Shown: positions 9,569 through 16,445, numbered from the stretch's first letter. The stretch: DNA of 22,932 bases from Avelusimicrobium sp963660385 (GCA_963660385.1 CAVKWQ010000026.1:1-22932); one strand, 5' to 3'. Notes: generated by a model not told the origin, from the sequence alone. Numbers and translations: made by a program.

Positions 9569-9607
9569 TGTCATTCCCGAAGGTCGTAGTCGGGAATCTG
9601 TTGTTGC
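9569..9607 (-). repeat. Palindromic repeat family A, copy 2 (inverted)
   Basis: Read on the minus strand this matches copies 1 and 3 from GCAAC through the stem. The arms are ATTCCCGA and TCGGGAAT, again 8 bp with a 9-base loop. The C-G pair of copy 1 is replaced by T-A on both sides, so pairing is kept. It lies between two direct copies in the opposite orientation. Confidence 0.8.
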
Positions 9608-9627
9608 TGTTCTCTCGTGCTTACGAA

Positions 9628-9671
9628 ACGACAGATCCCCGACTAAAACACTCGGGGATGACGGCAAAAAA
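9628..9671 (+). repeat. Palindromic repeat family A, copy 3
   Basis: This is a perfect 44-base direct repeat of 9515-9558 with the same 8-bp stem and 9-base loop. Complete identity over 44 bases suggests a recent duplication or gene conversion. Confidence 0.85.
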
Positions 9672-9690
9672 TAAGGGTGCTCCTATTAAG

Positions 9691-9728
9691 GGTCATTCTG
9701 AACTTGTTTCAGAATCTACCTTATGGGT
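9691..9728 (-). repeat. Palindromic repeat family B, copy 2
   Basis: This is the exact reverse complement of 18-55 over 38 bases, with the same 8-bp core hairpin. The two copies bracket the A2M-pbpC operon and the MATE gene in inverted orientation. Confidence 0.8.
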
Positions 9729-9815
9729 CGTTTATTAAACAAAGGGAATTACATACTCAAAAACAGCAACACCTTTTGGCCTTTATCCCCGGGATGACAA
9801 CAACTACAATACAAC

Positions 9816-9850
9816 TAAAAACAGGGCCCTGGGAAAAACCCCAAGGCCCG
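9816..9850 (-). terminator. Rho-independent terminator of nadB
   Basis: On the minus strand a 10-bp GC-rich stem (9849-9840 with 9833-9824, one G-U pair) encloses a short T-rich loop. A TGTTTTTA tract follows. It lies 24 bases beyond the nadB stop codon. Confidence 0.75.
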
Positions 9851-9873
9851 GTCTCTTGTGTAATGAAAAGCAC

Positions 9874-11427
9874 TTACTTTTTTTCGTCCGATAAGTAATG
9901 GCACCCCGCCGAGTGGCGGTTTTTTAAAGCGGCATAAGTGATAAGCAAAGCCGTCTGCGTGCCGTTACGCAAGTCCAACAGTTCCTGGCACAAGGCATTA
10001 CCCTTGTAAAAGGAATCAATCTCGTTATGCAGGTGGCGCAAAATCTTTTCCGCGCGGCCCAAATGCTTGCGGCTGCGGATAAGCCCCACATAGTTCCACA
10101 TCGTGTTGCGAAGCGTAGCCAAATCCTGCTTAACCAAGTTAAGGTCCGGCTTTTCCTCCGGAACCACCCAATCTTTGGGCGTAGGAATATGGAAGGATTG
10201 CGTTTTGATGTCTTCCGCGTCCGCGTGCGCACACAGATAGCCCATCGCCACCGCTTCCAACAGCGAGGTACTGGCCAAGCGGTTCGCCCCGTGGTAGCCC
10301 GTGCAGGCCGTCTCGCCAATGGCGTTTAAATTGACGATGTTTGTTCTGCCCTCGGGCGTGGCATACACTCCGCCGCAGAAATAGTGCGCCGCCGGAACCA
10401 CCGGCACAGGAACCTTAGTCATATCGTAACCGCCTTCCAGGCATTTTTTGTAAATAGCCGGGAAGCGTTCCTTGGTTTCCTCCGCCGGATTGGCGGTAAT
10501 ATCCAAATACACGCAATCGTGCGAAGTTTTTAAGCGTTCCTCTTCAATGGCGCGGGCAACGATATCGCGCGGGGCCAAATCCTTTAACGGGTGATACTTG
10601 GGCATAAAGGCTTCGCCCTTGCAGTTGCGCAAAATAGCCCCCTCGCCGCGCAACGCTTCGGATAAGAGAAAACTTTTACCCTTGGCAAACACCGTGGGGT
10701 GGAATTGCAAAAATTCCATATTCATCACACGCGCCCCCACGCGGTAGGCCATTGCAATCCCGTGGCCGTAGGCGTGTTCGGCATTGGTGGTATGCAAATA
10801 CACCTGCCCCACACCGCCCGTAGCCAATACGGTTTTTTTGGCGGTAATGGCATATACTTCGCCCGTCTTGTTATCCAATACATACGCGCCGAAAACGGTC
10901 AGCGGATAGTAGCGGTCCATCGGATCAGGCGAACTGTGCGAAAGGGTTAATAAATCAATGGCGGAGGTAAACTCCTTTACTGTAATAAGCGGGTTTTGGC
11001 GCACGGAAGCCTGAATAGTGGCCAAGAGTGCGTGGCCTGTGGTGTCCTTGGAGTAAATAATGCGGTTCTTGCGGTGAGCGCCCTCGCGCGTAAAGCGCAG
11101 GTGGTGCTGGGAATCGCGGTCAAAGGGAACGGACAAATCCTTTAAAAATACTTCCTCAATAGCCTTGCAGCCTGCGGTGGATAGTTCCTTTACCGCTTGG
11201 TCGTTGCACATACCCGCGGTGGCCATTTTCACGTCGGCTAGAAGTTCATCCATATCCAAATGGGGTTCATAGACAATGCCCCCTTGGGCAAGGTCGCTGT
11301 TGGCCTGGGACATTTCCCCACAGCAAAGCAGCGTGGTTTTAAGGCCTTTTTTGGCGGCCTCGTGCGCATACACGCACCCGGCAATTCCGGCGCCGATAAC
11401 CAAACAATCGGTAGAAAGTGTTTTCAT
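9874..11427 (-). CDS. nadB: L-aspartate oxidase
   Basis: This 517-residue flavoprotein oxidises L-aspartate to iminoaspartate, the first step of de novo NAD synthesis, in the cytoplasm. An FAD-binding GAGIAG motif at about 10-15 starts the protein. NSDLAQGGI, ATGGVGQVYLHTTN, EFLQFHPT, LRGEGAILRN, the HYFCGGV segment and HGANRLAS (Arg near 383) are all family hallmarks that separate it from fumarate reductase subunits less well than context would, but the overall pattern fits NadB. The frame stays open upstream to 11478. I chose the ATG at 11427 because family homology begins there (MKTLSTDCLVIGAG) and the extra 17 residues look like untranslated sequence. No Shine-Dalgarno sequence precedes it; a perfect TATAAT is 6 bases upstream, suggesting a leaderless mRNA. 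No nadA or nadC is nearby. Confidence 0.93.
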   Translation of the reverse strand: MKTLSTDCLVIGAGIAGCVYAHEAAKKGLKTTLLCCGEMSQANSDLAQGGIVYEPHLDMDELLADVKMATAGMCNDQAVKELSTAGCKAIEEVFLKDLSVPFDRDSQHHLRFTREGAHRKNRIIYSKDTTGHALLATIQASVRQNPLITVKEFTSAIDLLTLSHSSPDPMDRYYPLTVFGAYVLDNKTGEVYAITAKKTVLATGGVGQVYLHTTNAEHAYGHGIAMAYRVGARVMNMEFLQFHPTVFAKGKSFLLSEALRGEGAILRNCKGEAFMPKYHPLKDLAPRDIVARAIEEERLKTSHDCVYLDITANPAEETKERFPAIYKKCLEGGYDMTKVPVPVVPAAHYFCGGVYATPEGRTNIVNLNAIGETACTGYHGANRLASTSLLEAVAMGYLCAHADAEDIKTQSFHIPTPKDWVVPEEKPDLNLVKQDLATLRNTMWNYVGLIRSRKHLGRAEKILRHLHNEIDSFYKGNALCQELLDLRNGTQTALLITYAALKNRHSAGCHYLSDEKK

Positions 11428-11433
11428 ATATAT

Positions 11434-11439
11434 ATTATA
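11434..11439 (-). promoter_or_regulatory. TATAAT -10 box placed for a leaderless nadB transcript
   Basis: TATAAT on the minus strand is separated from the nadB ATG by exactly six bases (ATATAT), so +1 would fall on the A of the ATG. There is no clear -35 and no ribosome site. The surrounding DNA is a long AT run, so chance matches are possible. Confidence 0.5.
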
Positions 11440-11513
11440 TAATAGTAAAGGGCCGCTTTGCCCGAAAAAAACTTGCATATTATTTTTATATTTGTTAATA
11501 TATATACCCCTAT

Positions 11514-11542
11514 TTTACAACCGTTGTAAAAATTTGTATAAT
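11514..11542 (+). promoter_or_regulatory. Strong sigma-70-type promoter for the small peptide/RNA locus
   Basis: TTTACA (11514-11519), a 17-base spacer and TATAAT (11537-11542) differ from consensus at one position. Transcription should begin around 11549, giving a leader of about 54 bases before the 29-codon ORF. A hairpin, GATAAG/CTTATC at 11557-11578, lies in this leader. Confidence 0.7.
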
Positions 11543-11602
11543 TTTAGTGTAGTAAAGATAAGAAGGATTCTCCTTATCGGAATGTTTTTAAGGGAGAAAG
11601 TA

Positions 11603-11692
11603 ATGAATAAGTTGCTTGAAAAAGTGGCGGATGCCCTCGTAAAAGTGGGCGAAAACGTCAGCGGCGCGCATTATATGATTGCCAAGAAATAA
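11603..11692 (+). CDS. 29-residue cationic amphipathic microprotein (unknown function)
   Basis: I do not recognise this gene. A 29-codon frame starts with ATG six bases after AGGGAG (11591-11596) and lies downstream of a near-consensus promoter. It begins MNKLLEKVADALVKVGENV and ends GAHYMIAKK. Residues 3-19 form a good amphipathic helix: Leu4/5, Val8, Leu12, Val15 and Val19 lie on one face and charged residues on the other. Net charge is about +2, with two C-terminal lysines and no cysteine. The N-terminal helix loosely resembles AgrD-type autoinducer leaders or small membrane-active peptides, but there is no AgrB, transporter or processing gene nearby and no acidic C-terminal tail. The stop codon lies in the loop of a predicted RNA hairpin. 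It could be a peptide, a toxin-like microprotein or a leader ORF. Confidence 0.5.
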   Translation: MNKLLEKVADALVKVGENVSGAHYMIAKK

Positions 11693-11850
11693 GGCAAGCG
11701 CGCAGGGGATATAAAAACCCCCAGTTAAGCAGTTTGAAGCCAGCCAAGTTGTTCGCTGGCGGACAGGGGAAGAAAATTCTTCCGCCTGTCCAAAACGGCT
11801 AAACCAGATTTCCTATATATTAAAAAACCCCGCATTTGGCGGGGTTTTTT
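11664..11850 (+). ncRNA. Hairpin-rich RNA region downstream of and overlapping the microprotein ORF
   Basis: Successive helices are visible. GCGCGC 11664-11669 pairs with 11698-11703, and TTGCC 11679-11683 pairs with GGCAA 11693-11697, enclosing the stop codon. GGGG 11705-11708 pairs with CCCC 11718-11721. GCCAGC 11739-11744 pairs with GCTGGC 11755-11760. A long hairpin at 11761-11791 has GGACAGG pairing with CCTGTCC, then six further pairs after a one-base bulge. The terminator at 11822-11850 ends the set. With the promoter at 11514 this predicts a transcript of about 300 bases. I could not match it to tmRNA, RNase P, SRP or 6S RNA. It may be a regulatory RNA, possibly with a dual coding function. 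Confidence 0.4.
11822..11850. terminator. Bidirectional terminator between the small RNA/peptide locus and the minus-strand pilin
   Basis: ACCCCGC (11827-11833) pairs with GCGGGGT (11839-11845) around a 5-base loop. A six-A run precedes it and a six-T run follows, so it works on both strands. It ends the plus-strand locus and lies 15 bases beyond the stop of the pilin gene at 11866. Confidence 0.85.
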
Positions 11851-11865
11851 ATTGGGTAAATCATC

Positions 11866-12378
11866 TTACGGCTTGTAATATACATTGCCCGAATTAACAG
11901 TATAGCCCATACTCTTGCAAAAATCTACACCTTCCGTTGTATTACTGCCAAAAGGCACACAGGCTTCGCCTTTCCGGGCAGAATAAAAACTCGGAAACCA
12001 ACGTATATAATATAACTGGCGCGTAGTACCTTTCATATGATAGGCATAAACCCACCCCGAAGTATTAACAAAAATCTCAAAATATTTCGTCCGCACGCAA
12101 TAGTCGCTCTTGGTAGCGCAGTCCTTGGCGTTGGCCAGGCCAATATCCAAATACGCTATTTTAGGCCGTTTGCGCGCACTGTCGGACAAATCCGTATTTT
12201 CGTAATAATAGCGGTTTACGGCTTCCTGCACCGCGGCCCCGGCAGCAAGCCCTTCGGAAAAGCGGCTGCGTTCAATCGCTTTTTGGTACGAGCCAAACCC
12301 GATACCGGCCAAAATGCCGATAATAATCACCACCGCCATCAGTTCGGTGAGTGTAAAACCGTGTTTTGTAAGTTTCAT
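11866..12378 (-). CDS. Type IV pilin-like protein (prepilin), first of a divergent pair
   Basis: This 170-residue prepilin-like protein has a short basic leader and the cleavage/methylation motif HG|FTLTELMAV. Cleavage would follow Gly7, and the conserved Glu at +5 is Glu12. A hydrophobic alpha-helix covers 8-30. The C-terminal part is a globular domain with four cysteines at 87, 94, 140 and 154, consistent with two disulfides in a pilin head. The usual LPQY after the helix is replaced by GFGSYQ. It could be a major or minor pilin, or a pseudopilin of a type II-like system; no assembly ATPase, platform protein or peptidase is in the window, so it depends on machinery elsewhere. The start has AGAGG a few bases upstream and its own promoter. 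It is divergent from another pilin at 12501. Confidence 0.85.
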   Translation of the reverse strand: MKLTKHGFTLTELMAVVIIIGILAGIGFGSYQKAIERSRFSEGLAAGAAVQEAVNRYYYENTDLSDSARKRPKIAYLDIGLANAKDCATKSDYCVRTKYFEIFVNTSGWVYAYHMKGTTRQLYYIRWFPSFYSARKGEACVPFGSNTTEGVDFCKSMGYTVNSGNVYYKP

Positions 12379-12411
12379 AAAAACCTCTTAAAAATAAAAA
12401 TGCTACTAATT

Positions 12412-12439
12412 ATTATAACCTTTTTTGAGCCGTTCACAA
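12412..12439 (-). promoter_or_regulatory. Promoter of the minus-strand pilin
   Basis: On the minus strand TTGTGA (12439-12434), a 16-base spacer and TATAAT (12417-12412) precede the gene, with a leader of about 25-30 bases before the ATG at 12378. Confidence 0.6.
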
Positions 12440-12448
12440 GAGTTAATA

Positions 12449-12477
12449 TTGAAATCCCCCCCAAAAACCGATATACT
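12449..12477 (+). promoter_or_regulatory. Promoter of the plus-strand pilin
   Basis: TTGAAA (12449-12454), a 17-base spacer and TATACT (12472-12477) precede the gene. The spacer contains a run of seven C residues. The ribosome site AAGGAG follows at 12486-12491, before the ATG at 12501. The -35 boxes of the two divergent pilins are only 9 bases apart, so their activity is probably linked. Confidence 0.65.
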
Positions 12478-12500
12478 AACAAAGTAAAGGAGATTTTTAT

Positions 12501-13007
12501 ATGAAGAGATTTAACAAAGGTTTTACCCTGATTGAATTACTGGCCGTAGTGCTGATTATCGGCATTTTAACGGCTATCGCCCTGCCGCAGTACCGCCGCT
12601 CTATCCAGCGCGCGGAATCTATGGAGGCGTTAGTAAACCTGCGCACGATTTTTGACTCTGCCAAACGCTACCGCTCCGCCAATTCGGAAACGCCGATGAA
12701 ATTAAACGGCTTAGATGTGTCTTTCTTTGACGCGACGAGCACGACCACTTCCGCTTTTGGCATTGGCAAGTTTGAATATATCTTTGCTAACGACGGCATC
12801 AGCGCCTGCCGTTTAAGCGGAGCCAACTCCTACAACGACACCTTTTGCTTTAAAATGTACTACAACCACGGCACTTATGGCAAAAGCGCGCTTACCTGCA
12901 CGCCCAGCAGTAATGTAAAATACGAGTGGATTTGCCCCGCTATGGGCGCCACGGACGCAAGCGGCAATGCCGTTAAGGATTCTGCTGGCGGGTATTTGAT
13001 TAGATAG
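12501..13007 (+). CDS. Type IV pilin-like protein (prepilin), second of a divergent pair
   Basis: This 168-residue prepilin-like protein has leader MKRFNKG, cleavage after Gly7, the motif GFTLIELLAVV with Glu12 at the +5 position, and a hydrophobic helix through residue 28. LPQYRRSIQRAESMEAL then follows, which is the standard continuation of a type IVa or pseudopilin helix. The head has cysteines at 103, 116, 133 and 145, a spacing different from its divergent neighbour, so the two are not recent duplicates. Start choice is supported by AAGGAG nine bases upstream and by the pilin motif. A terminator follows. It is likely a filament subunit of a type IV pilus or type II-like pseudopilus. Which of the two cannot be decided without the assembly genes. 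Confidence 0.87.
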   Translation: MKRFNKGFTLIELLAVVLIIGILTAIALPQYRRSIQRAESMEALVNLRTIFDSAKRYRSANSETPMKLNGLDVSFFDATSTTTSAFGIGKFEYIFANDGISACRLSGANSYNDTFCFKMYYNHGTYGKSALTCTPSSNVKYEWICPAMGATDASGNAVKDSAGGYLIR

Positions 13008-13027
13008 TTTGCCTACAAATAAAACGA

Positions 13028-13056
13028 CCCCGGGGAAATTTCCCCGGGGCTTTTTT
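13028..13056. terminator. Terminator between the pilin gene and the helicase gene
   Basis: A perfect 22-base palindrome, CCCCGGGGAAA followed by its complement (13028-13049), is followed by six T residues on the plus strand. Four A residues at 13021-13024, just beyond CGA, would give a weaker T-tract on the minus strand. It serves the plus-strand pilin and perhaps the convergent helicase gene. Confidence 0.8.
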
Positions 13057-13060
13057 AGAT

Positions 13061-14545
13061 TTACCGGCCGTTTTTCCGGCGTTTGAAGAATTTTACAAAG
13101 CGTTTGCTACCCTGTGGGACAAAGGCTTTTTTGGCTTCCAACTGTTTTAATTTCTTTTTACTCGCGCCCACTTTTACGGCAAAGGGGTTTTTAGGCGCTT
13201 CATTTTCGCTTAAAATTTGTGCGGCATCGGCGGCTTTGCGGAAGGTTTTAGGCTTCTTAACAGGTATAGGCTTTACCACGGCTTCCACGCGTGGAGTTTG
13301 AGGCAAATACACTTCGCCCTCGGCCAATAGCCGCTTGGCTACTTCGGTAGCCTTGGAAGGGCGCACCTCGCGTTTGCGGCGGTTTTTAGCGTGTTTCTCC
13401 CCCTCTTCCTGCGCCACAAATTTAGGCGCGGGCAAGGGTTCAATCGTCTTTTGTACCGTTTTAACCGGGATAGAAAATTTAGTAACCTTACAAATATCGC
13501 TCCATTTATCCATATCGTCGGAAATGAGCGACACAGCCGAGCCCACCGCCCCAGCGCGGCCCGTCCGGCCGATACGGTGGATATAATCTTCGGGGCATTG
13601 GGGCAAATCGTAATTAATCACGCAGGCCAAATTGGGCACGTCAATTCCGCGGGCGGCCACATCGGTAGCCACCAACACGCGCACGGCACCGCTTCTAAAA
13701 AATTCCAGCACTTGGCGGCGGCGGTTTTGGCGCAAATCCCCGTGCAAGGCATTGGCCTTTTGCCCATAGATTTTAAGTTGCTTGGCCAAGCGTTCCGCAC
13801 CGTGTTTAGTGCGCGTAAAGACCAAAATAGAGCCCGGGCGCGTGTTTAACTCGTGGAGTAACTGCGGCAGTTTTTCGCGCACGGAAACCTGCACAATTTC
13901 CTGCACCACCAAATCAGCGGGCGAAGTTACGGAGCCAATTTTAACGCGGGCGGGTTGGTGTAAAAATTCGTTTGCAAGCCCCACGATTTCCTGGGGGAGC
14001 GTGGCTGAAAAAAGGAGCGTTTGGCGTGGCGTGGGCAAAGCGGCGGCAATTTTGCGCATATCGTCAATAAAGCCCATATCCAGCATACGGTCCGTTTCGT
14101 CCAGCACCAAATAGCGCACCTGTTTAATGGCCACGCTCTTGCGCCCCATATGGTCCAGCAGGCGGCCCGGCGTGGCGATAATCACGCGCGGGTGGCGGCG
14201 CAAATCGGCGTATTGCTTATGGATATTATCCCCGCCGATAATCAGCGCGGCAGAAACCGGATGTGCTTCGTCCGTCAGTTTGTTAAGTTCCGTCATTGTC
14301 TGCTGCGCCAATTCACGCGTAGGCGACAAAATAAGCGCATTTTCCTGCGGGTTAGCCGTCAGGCGCGCCACCAGCGGAAGCAAAAAAGCAAAGGTTTTGC
14401 CTGTCCCGGTCTGGGCGGTAGCCAATACATCCTGCCCACGCAAGGCGGGCGGAATAGCCCCCTCTTGCACCGGGGTCGGTTCCGTGATATCCAAACATTT
14501 TAAGGCATTTTGCAAAAATTCAGGCAATAATTGGAAAGCGTTCAT
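13061..14545 (-). CDS. DEAD-box-family ATP-dependent RNA helicase (RhlE-like, DETD variant)
   Basis: This 494-residue cytoplasmic helicase should unwind short RNA duplexes in ribosome assembly or mRNA decay. Motifs in order: Q motif (Gln27), AQTGTGKT 44-51, PTRELAQQ 75-82, TPGR 125-128, motif II DETD 149-152, SAT 180-182, ARGID 298-302 and HRIGRTGR 323-330. Motif II has Thr in place of the usual Ala. The two ATP- and Mg-binding acidic residues (Asp149, Glu150) are kept, so activity is likely. After about residue 370 comes a basic, low-complexity tail rich in Lys and Arg, ending FKRRKNGR, which probably binds RNA. The ATG shares one base with the ABC-F stop (TAATG) and has GGAGGA inside the end of that gene, so the two are translationally coupled. 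Confidence 0.93.
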   Translation of the reverse strand: MNAFQLLPEFLQNALKCLDITEPTPVQEGAIPPALRGQDVLATAQTGTGKTFAFLLPLVARLTANPQENALILSPTRELAQQTMTELNKLTDEAHPVSAALIIGGDNIHKQYADLRRHPRVIIATPGRLLDHMGRKSVAIKQVRYLVLDETDRMLDMGFIDDMRKIAAALPTPRQTLLFSATLPQEIVGLANEFLHQPARVKIGSVTSPADLVVQEIVQVSVREKLPQLLHELNTRPGSILVFTRTKHGAERLAKQLKIYGQKANALHGDLRQNRRRQVLEFFRSGAVRVLVATDVAARGIDVPNLACVINYDLPQCPEDYIHRIGRTGRAGAVGSAVSLISDDMDKWSDICKVTKFSIPVKTVQKTIEPLPAPKFVAQEEGEKHAKNRRKREVRPSKATEVAKRLLAEGEVYLPQTPRVEAVVKPIPVKKPKTFRKAADAAQILSENEAPKNPFAVKVGASKKKLKQLEAKKAFVPQGSKRFVKFFKRRKNGR

Positions 14546-16398
14546 TAATTATCCTCCGCCAACGCGGCTTCGCACTCCTCGTTTAAGCGCAGCCACTCCT
14601 CTTCGGCGTTCTTTAATTGGTCGTTTAAAAGGGCCAATTCTATACTGCCGTCCGCCGAATATTCGGCCACCAGTTGGTCCTCCAAGGTCTTTTTGCGGGC
14701 GGAAAGTTTTTCTATCTTTTCATCCAGTGCGCGGATTTCCTTTTTAAGCGGAGCCACGCGGGCGCGGCGTTCGGCGGCGGCCTTGCGCTGAGCCTCTTTG
14801 GAGGTCATTTTGTCGCTGGCGAGGTCGTTACGGTCGTTATTTTTGAGCAGTTGGGCCTTGTAATCGTCCAAATCGCCCGTAAAGGTTTTGCAAGTGCCGT
14901 GGCGGACAATCCACAACGTATCGCAAGTGAGTTCTATCACGTGCAAATCGTGCGTAATCAGCACCACCGCGCCTTGGTACTCGTTTAAGGCTTCCAAGAG
15001 CGCTTGGCGGGATTGGATATCCAAATGGTTCGTGGGTTCGTCCAAAATCAGTAAGTGCGGCGCATCCTTGGTAATAAGCGCCAAGAGCAGGCGGGACTTT
15101 TCGCCCCCTGACAGTTTGCCGATTTCCGTATCGCTCTTGGCCTTGTTTAAGCCAAACGCGCCCAACTGCGCGCGGACTTGCGTTTCCGTAGCCAGCGGCA
15201 TTACGGCGGAAAGTTGCTCATAGGGCGTCTTTTCCACGTCCAATTCTTCCGTTTGGTGCTGGGAGAAATAGGCAATCTTCATTTTTTTGGCTACGGTCAT
15301 CTTGCCGCTCATTAAAAGCAGGCGGTGGGATAAAATTTTAGCCAAGGTGGATTTGCCGTTTCCGTTGGCGCCCAACAACGCAATGCGGTCATCGGGCTCA
15401 ATGCGCAAGTTCAAATCGCTGAGTACGGGTTTATCGTCATACCCGGCCACGCCGTTTTCAATAGTAATTAAAGAGTTTTGCAACCGCACTGGGGACGGAA
15501 ATTCAAAATGCGCTTCGGGGTCCTTTGGAATTTGCGGCGCGGCGCCCAGTTTTTCAATCATTTTAATACGGCTCTGCGCCTGCTTGGCCTTGGTAGCCTT
15601 ATAGCGGAAGCGGTCCACAAACGACTGCAAATGCGCCACCACGCGCTCGTGCTTGGCGGCCGCCAAACGCAGCCCCTCAATGGCCGCCGCGCGGGTGCGT
15701 TCGTAAGTATCATAATTGCCGTTGTAGAGTTTTAATTGTCCGTCTTCCACGTGGATAATTTTATCGCACAGGCGGTTTAAAATGTGGCGGTCGTGGCTGA
15801 TGATAAAAACGGTTTTGTCCAAACGGACGAGGTAATTTTCTAACCACATTGCGGTTTCCAAATCCAAGTGGTTGGTGGGTTCGTCCAACAGCAAACAGTT
15901 AGACGGCGCATACAAGCACGCGGCCACATTTGCGCGGACCTGCCACCCGCCGGAAAATTCCTTTAACGGGCGGCGAAAATCGGTATTTAAAAAGCCAAGC
16001 CCGCTCAAAATGGCGCTGGCGCGCGCTTCGGCGCTGTGTGCGCCCAAAAACTCCAATTTATCAAACACTTCGGCCATACGTTCGCCCGAAATGTTGGGGT
16101 TTTCCAGTTCCTTTTGCAGGGCGGCCAATTCTTTATCGGCAGATAAGACATAATCTAACAGCGGCACGGATGGGTCCGCAATATCCTGCGCCACGGAGGC
16201 TATTTTTGTTCCGCGGGAGATATCTATTTTGCCACCATCCGGCGCAAACTTTCCTTCAATCAGTTTAAAAAGCGTACTTTTGCCGCACCCGTTGGGGCCA
16301 ACAAGCCCCACCTTTTGCCCGTCCTGAATCATTACGGACGTATCTTCAAACAAGGTGCGTAAGCCAAAATGGAAGGAAAGGTCTTTAATGTCTATCAT
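14545..16398 (-). CDS. ABC-F family ATPase, YheS-like (ribosome-associated)
   Basis: This soluble 617-residue protein has two ABC domains and no membrane segment, the ABC-F layout; such proteins act on the ribosome rather than in transport. Domain 1 has Walker A GPNGCGKST 34-42, signature FSGGW 148-152 and Walker B/Glu LLLDEPTNHLD 169-179. The linker has RYKATKAKQAQSRIKM around 265-280, matching the P-site tRNA interaction motif region of YheS/Uup. Domain 2 has GANGNGKST 343-351, LSGGEKSR 429-436 and DEPTNHLD 453-460. A C-terminal charged coiled coil spans about 545-615. The pattern follows E. coli YheS throughout. No Shine-Dalgarno sequence precedes the ATG; TAAAAT ends 9 bases upstream. It forms an operon with the RNA helicase, suggesting a shared ribosome or RNA role. 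A role in antibiotic protection is possible but not indicated. Confidence 0.92.
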   Translation of the reverse strand: MIDIKDLSFHFGLRTLFEDTSVMIQDGQKVGLVGPNGCGKSTLFKLIEGKFAPDGGKIDISRGTKIASVAQDIADPSVPLLDYVLSADKELAALQKELENPNISGERMAEVFDKLEFLGAHSAEARASAILSGLGFLNTDFRRPLKEFSGGWQVRANVAACLYAPSNCLLLDEPTNHLDLETAMWLENYLVRLDKTVFIISHDRHILNRLCDKIIHVEDGQLKLYNGNYDTYERTRAAAIEGLRLAAAKHERVVAHLQSFVDRFRYKATKAKQAQSRIKMIEKLGAAPQIPKDPEAHFEFPSPVRLQNSLITIENGVAGYDDKPVLSDLNLRIEPDDRIALLGANGNGKSTLAKILSHRLLLMSGKMTVAKKMKIAYFSQHQTEELDVEKTPYEQLSAVMPLATETQVRAQLGAFGLNKAKSDTEIGKLSGGEKSRLLLALITKDAPHLLILDEPTNHLDIQSRQALLEALNEYQGAVVLITHDLHVIELTCDTLWIVRHGTCKTFTGDLDDYKAQLLKNNDRNDLASDKMTSKEAQRKAAAERRARVAPLKKEIRALDEKIEKLSARKKTLEDQLVAEYSADGSIELALLNDQLKNAEEEWLRLNEECEAALAEDN

Positions 16399-16407
16399 AG
16401 AATATAT

Positions 16408-16413
16408 ATTTTA
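16408..16413 (-). promoter_or_regulatory. -10-like box immediately upstream of the ABC-F gene
   Basis: TAAAAT on the minus strand is 9 bases before the ATG at 16398, in AT-rich DNA with no ribosome site. It fits a leaderless or near-leaderless transcript. No clear -35 is seen. Confidence 0.35.
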
Positions 16414-16445
16414 CTAAATTTGGACTATACACGCGGGAGCGGTAT

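Larger units (their letters stand above)
9432..9873. other. Gene-free 3' intergenic region packed with short palindromic repeats
   Basis: These 442 bases lie between the convergent ends of the MATE and nadB genes. They hold three family A repeats (alternating orientation +, -, +), one family B repeat and the nadB terminator. I see no credible coding frame here; the 73-residue ORF across 9677-9898 is made of repeat sequence and the terminator. Confidence 0.8.

Noticed and set aside
9515..9671. Possible CRISPR array from the repeated 44-base units
   Set aside because: Only two direct copies exist, with an inverted, diverged copy between them; there are no regular spacers and no cas genes.
11428..11478. 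Longer nadB start at 11478 (17 extra residues)
   Set aside because: The added residues have no family similarity, no ribosome site precedes that ATG, and the ATG at 11427 starts exactly at the FAD-binding region as in other NadB proteins.
11603..11692. Firm call of the 29-residue ORF as an AgrD-type autoinducer
   Set aside because: There is no AgrB, histidine kinase or response regulator nearby, and the peptide lacks the usual acidic C-terminal recognition tail. Only the amphipathic N-terminus is suggestive.
11549..11850. Idea that the small locus is tmRNA, 6S RNA, RNase P or SRP RNA
   Set aside because: None of the conserved sequence hallmarks of these RNAs is present, and a tmRNA-like tag with tRNA-like ends is absent.
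12456..12462. Treating the seven-C run as proven phase variation
   Set aside because: A single sequence cannot show slippage; it is mentioned only as a testable idea within the pilin finding.
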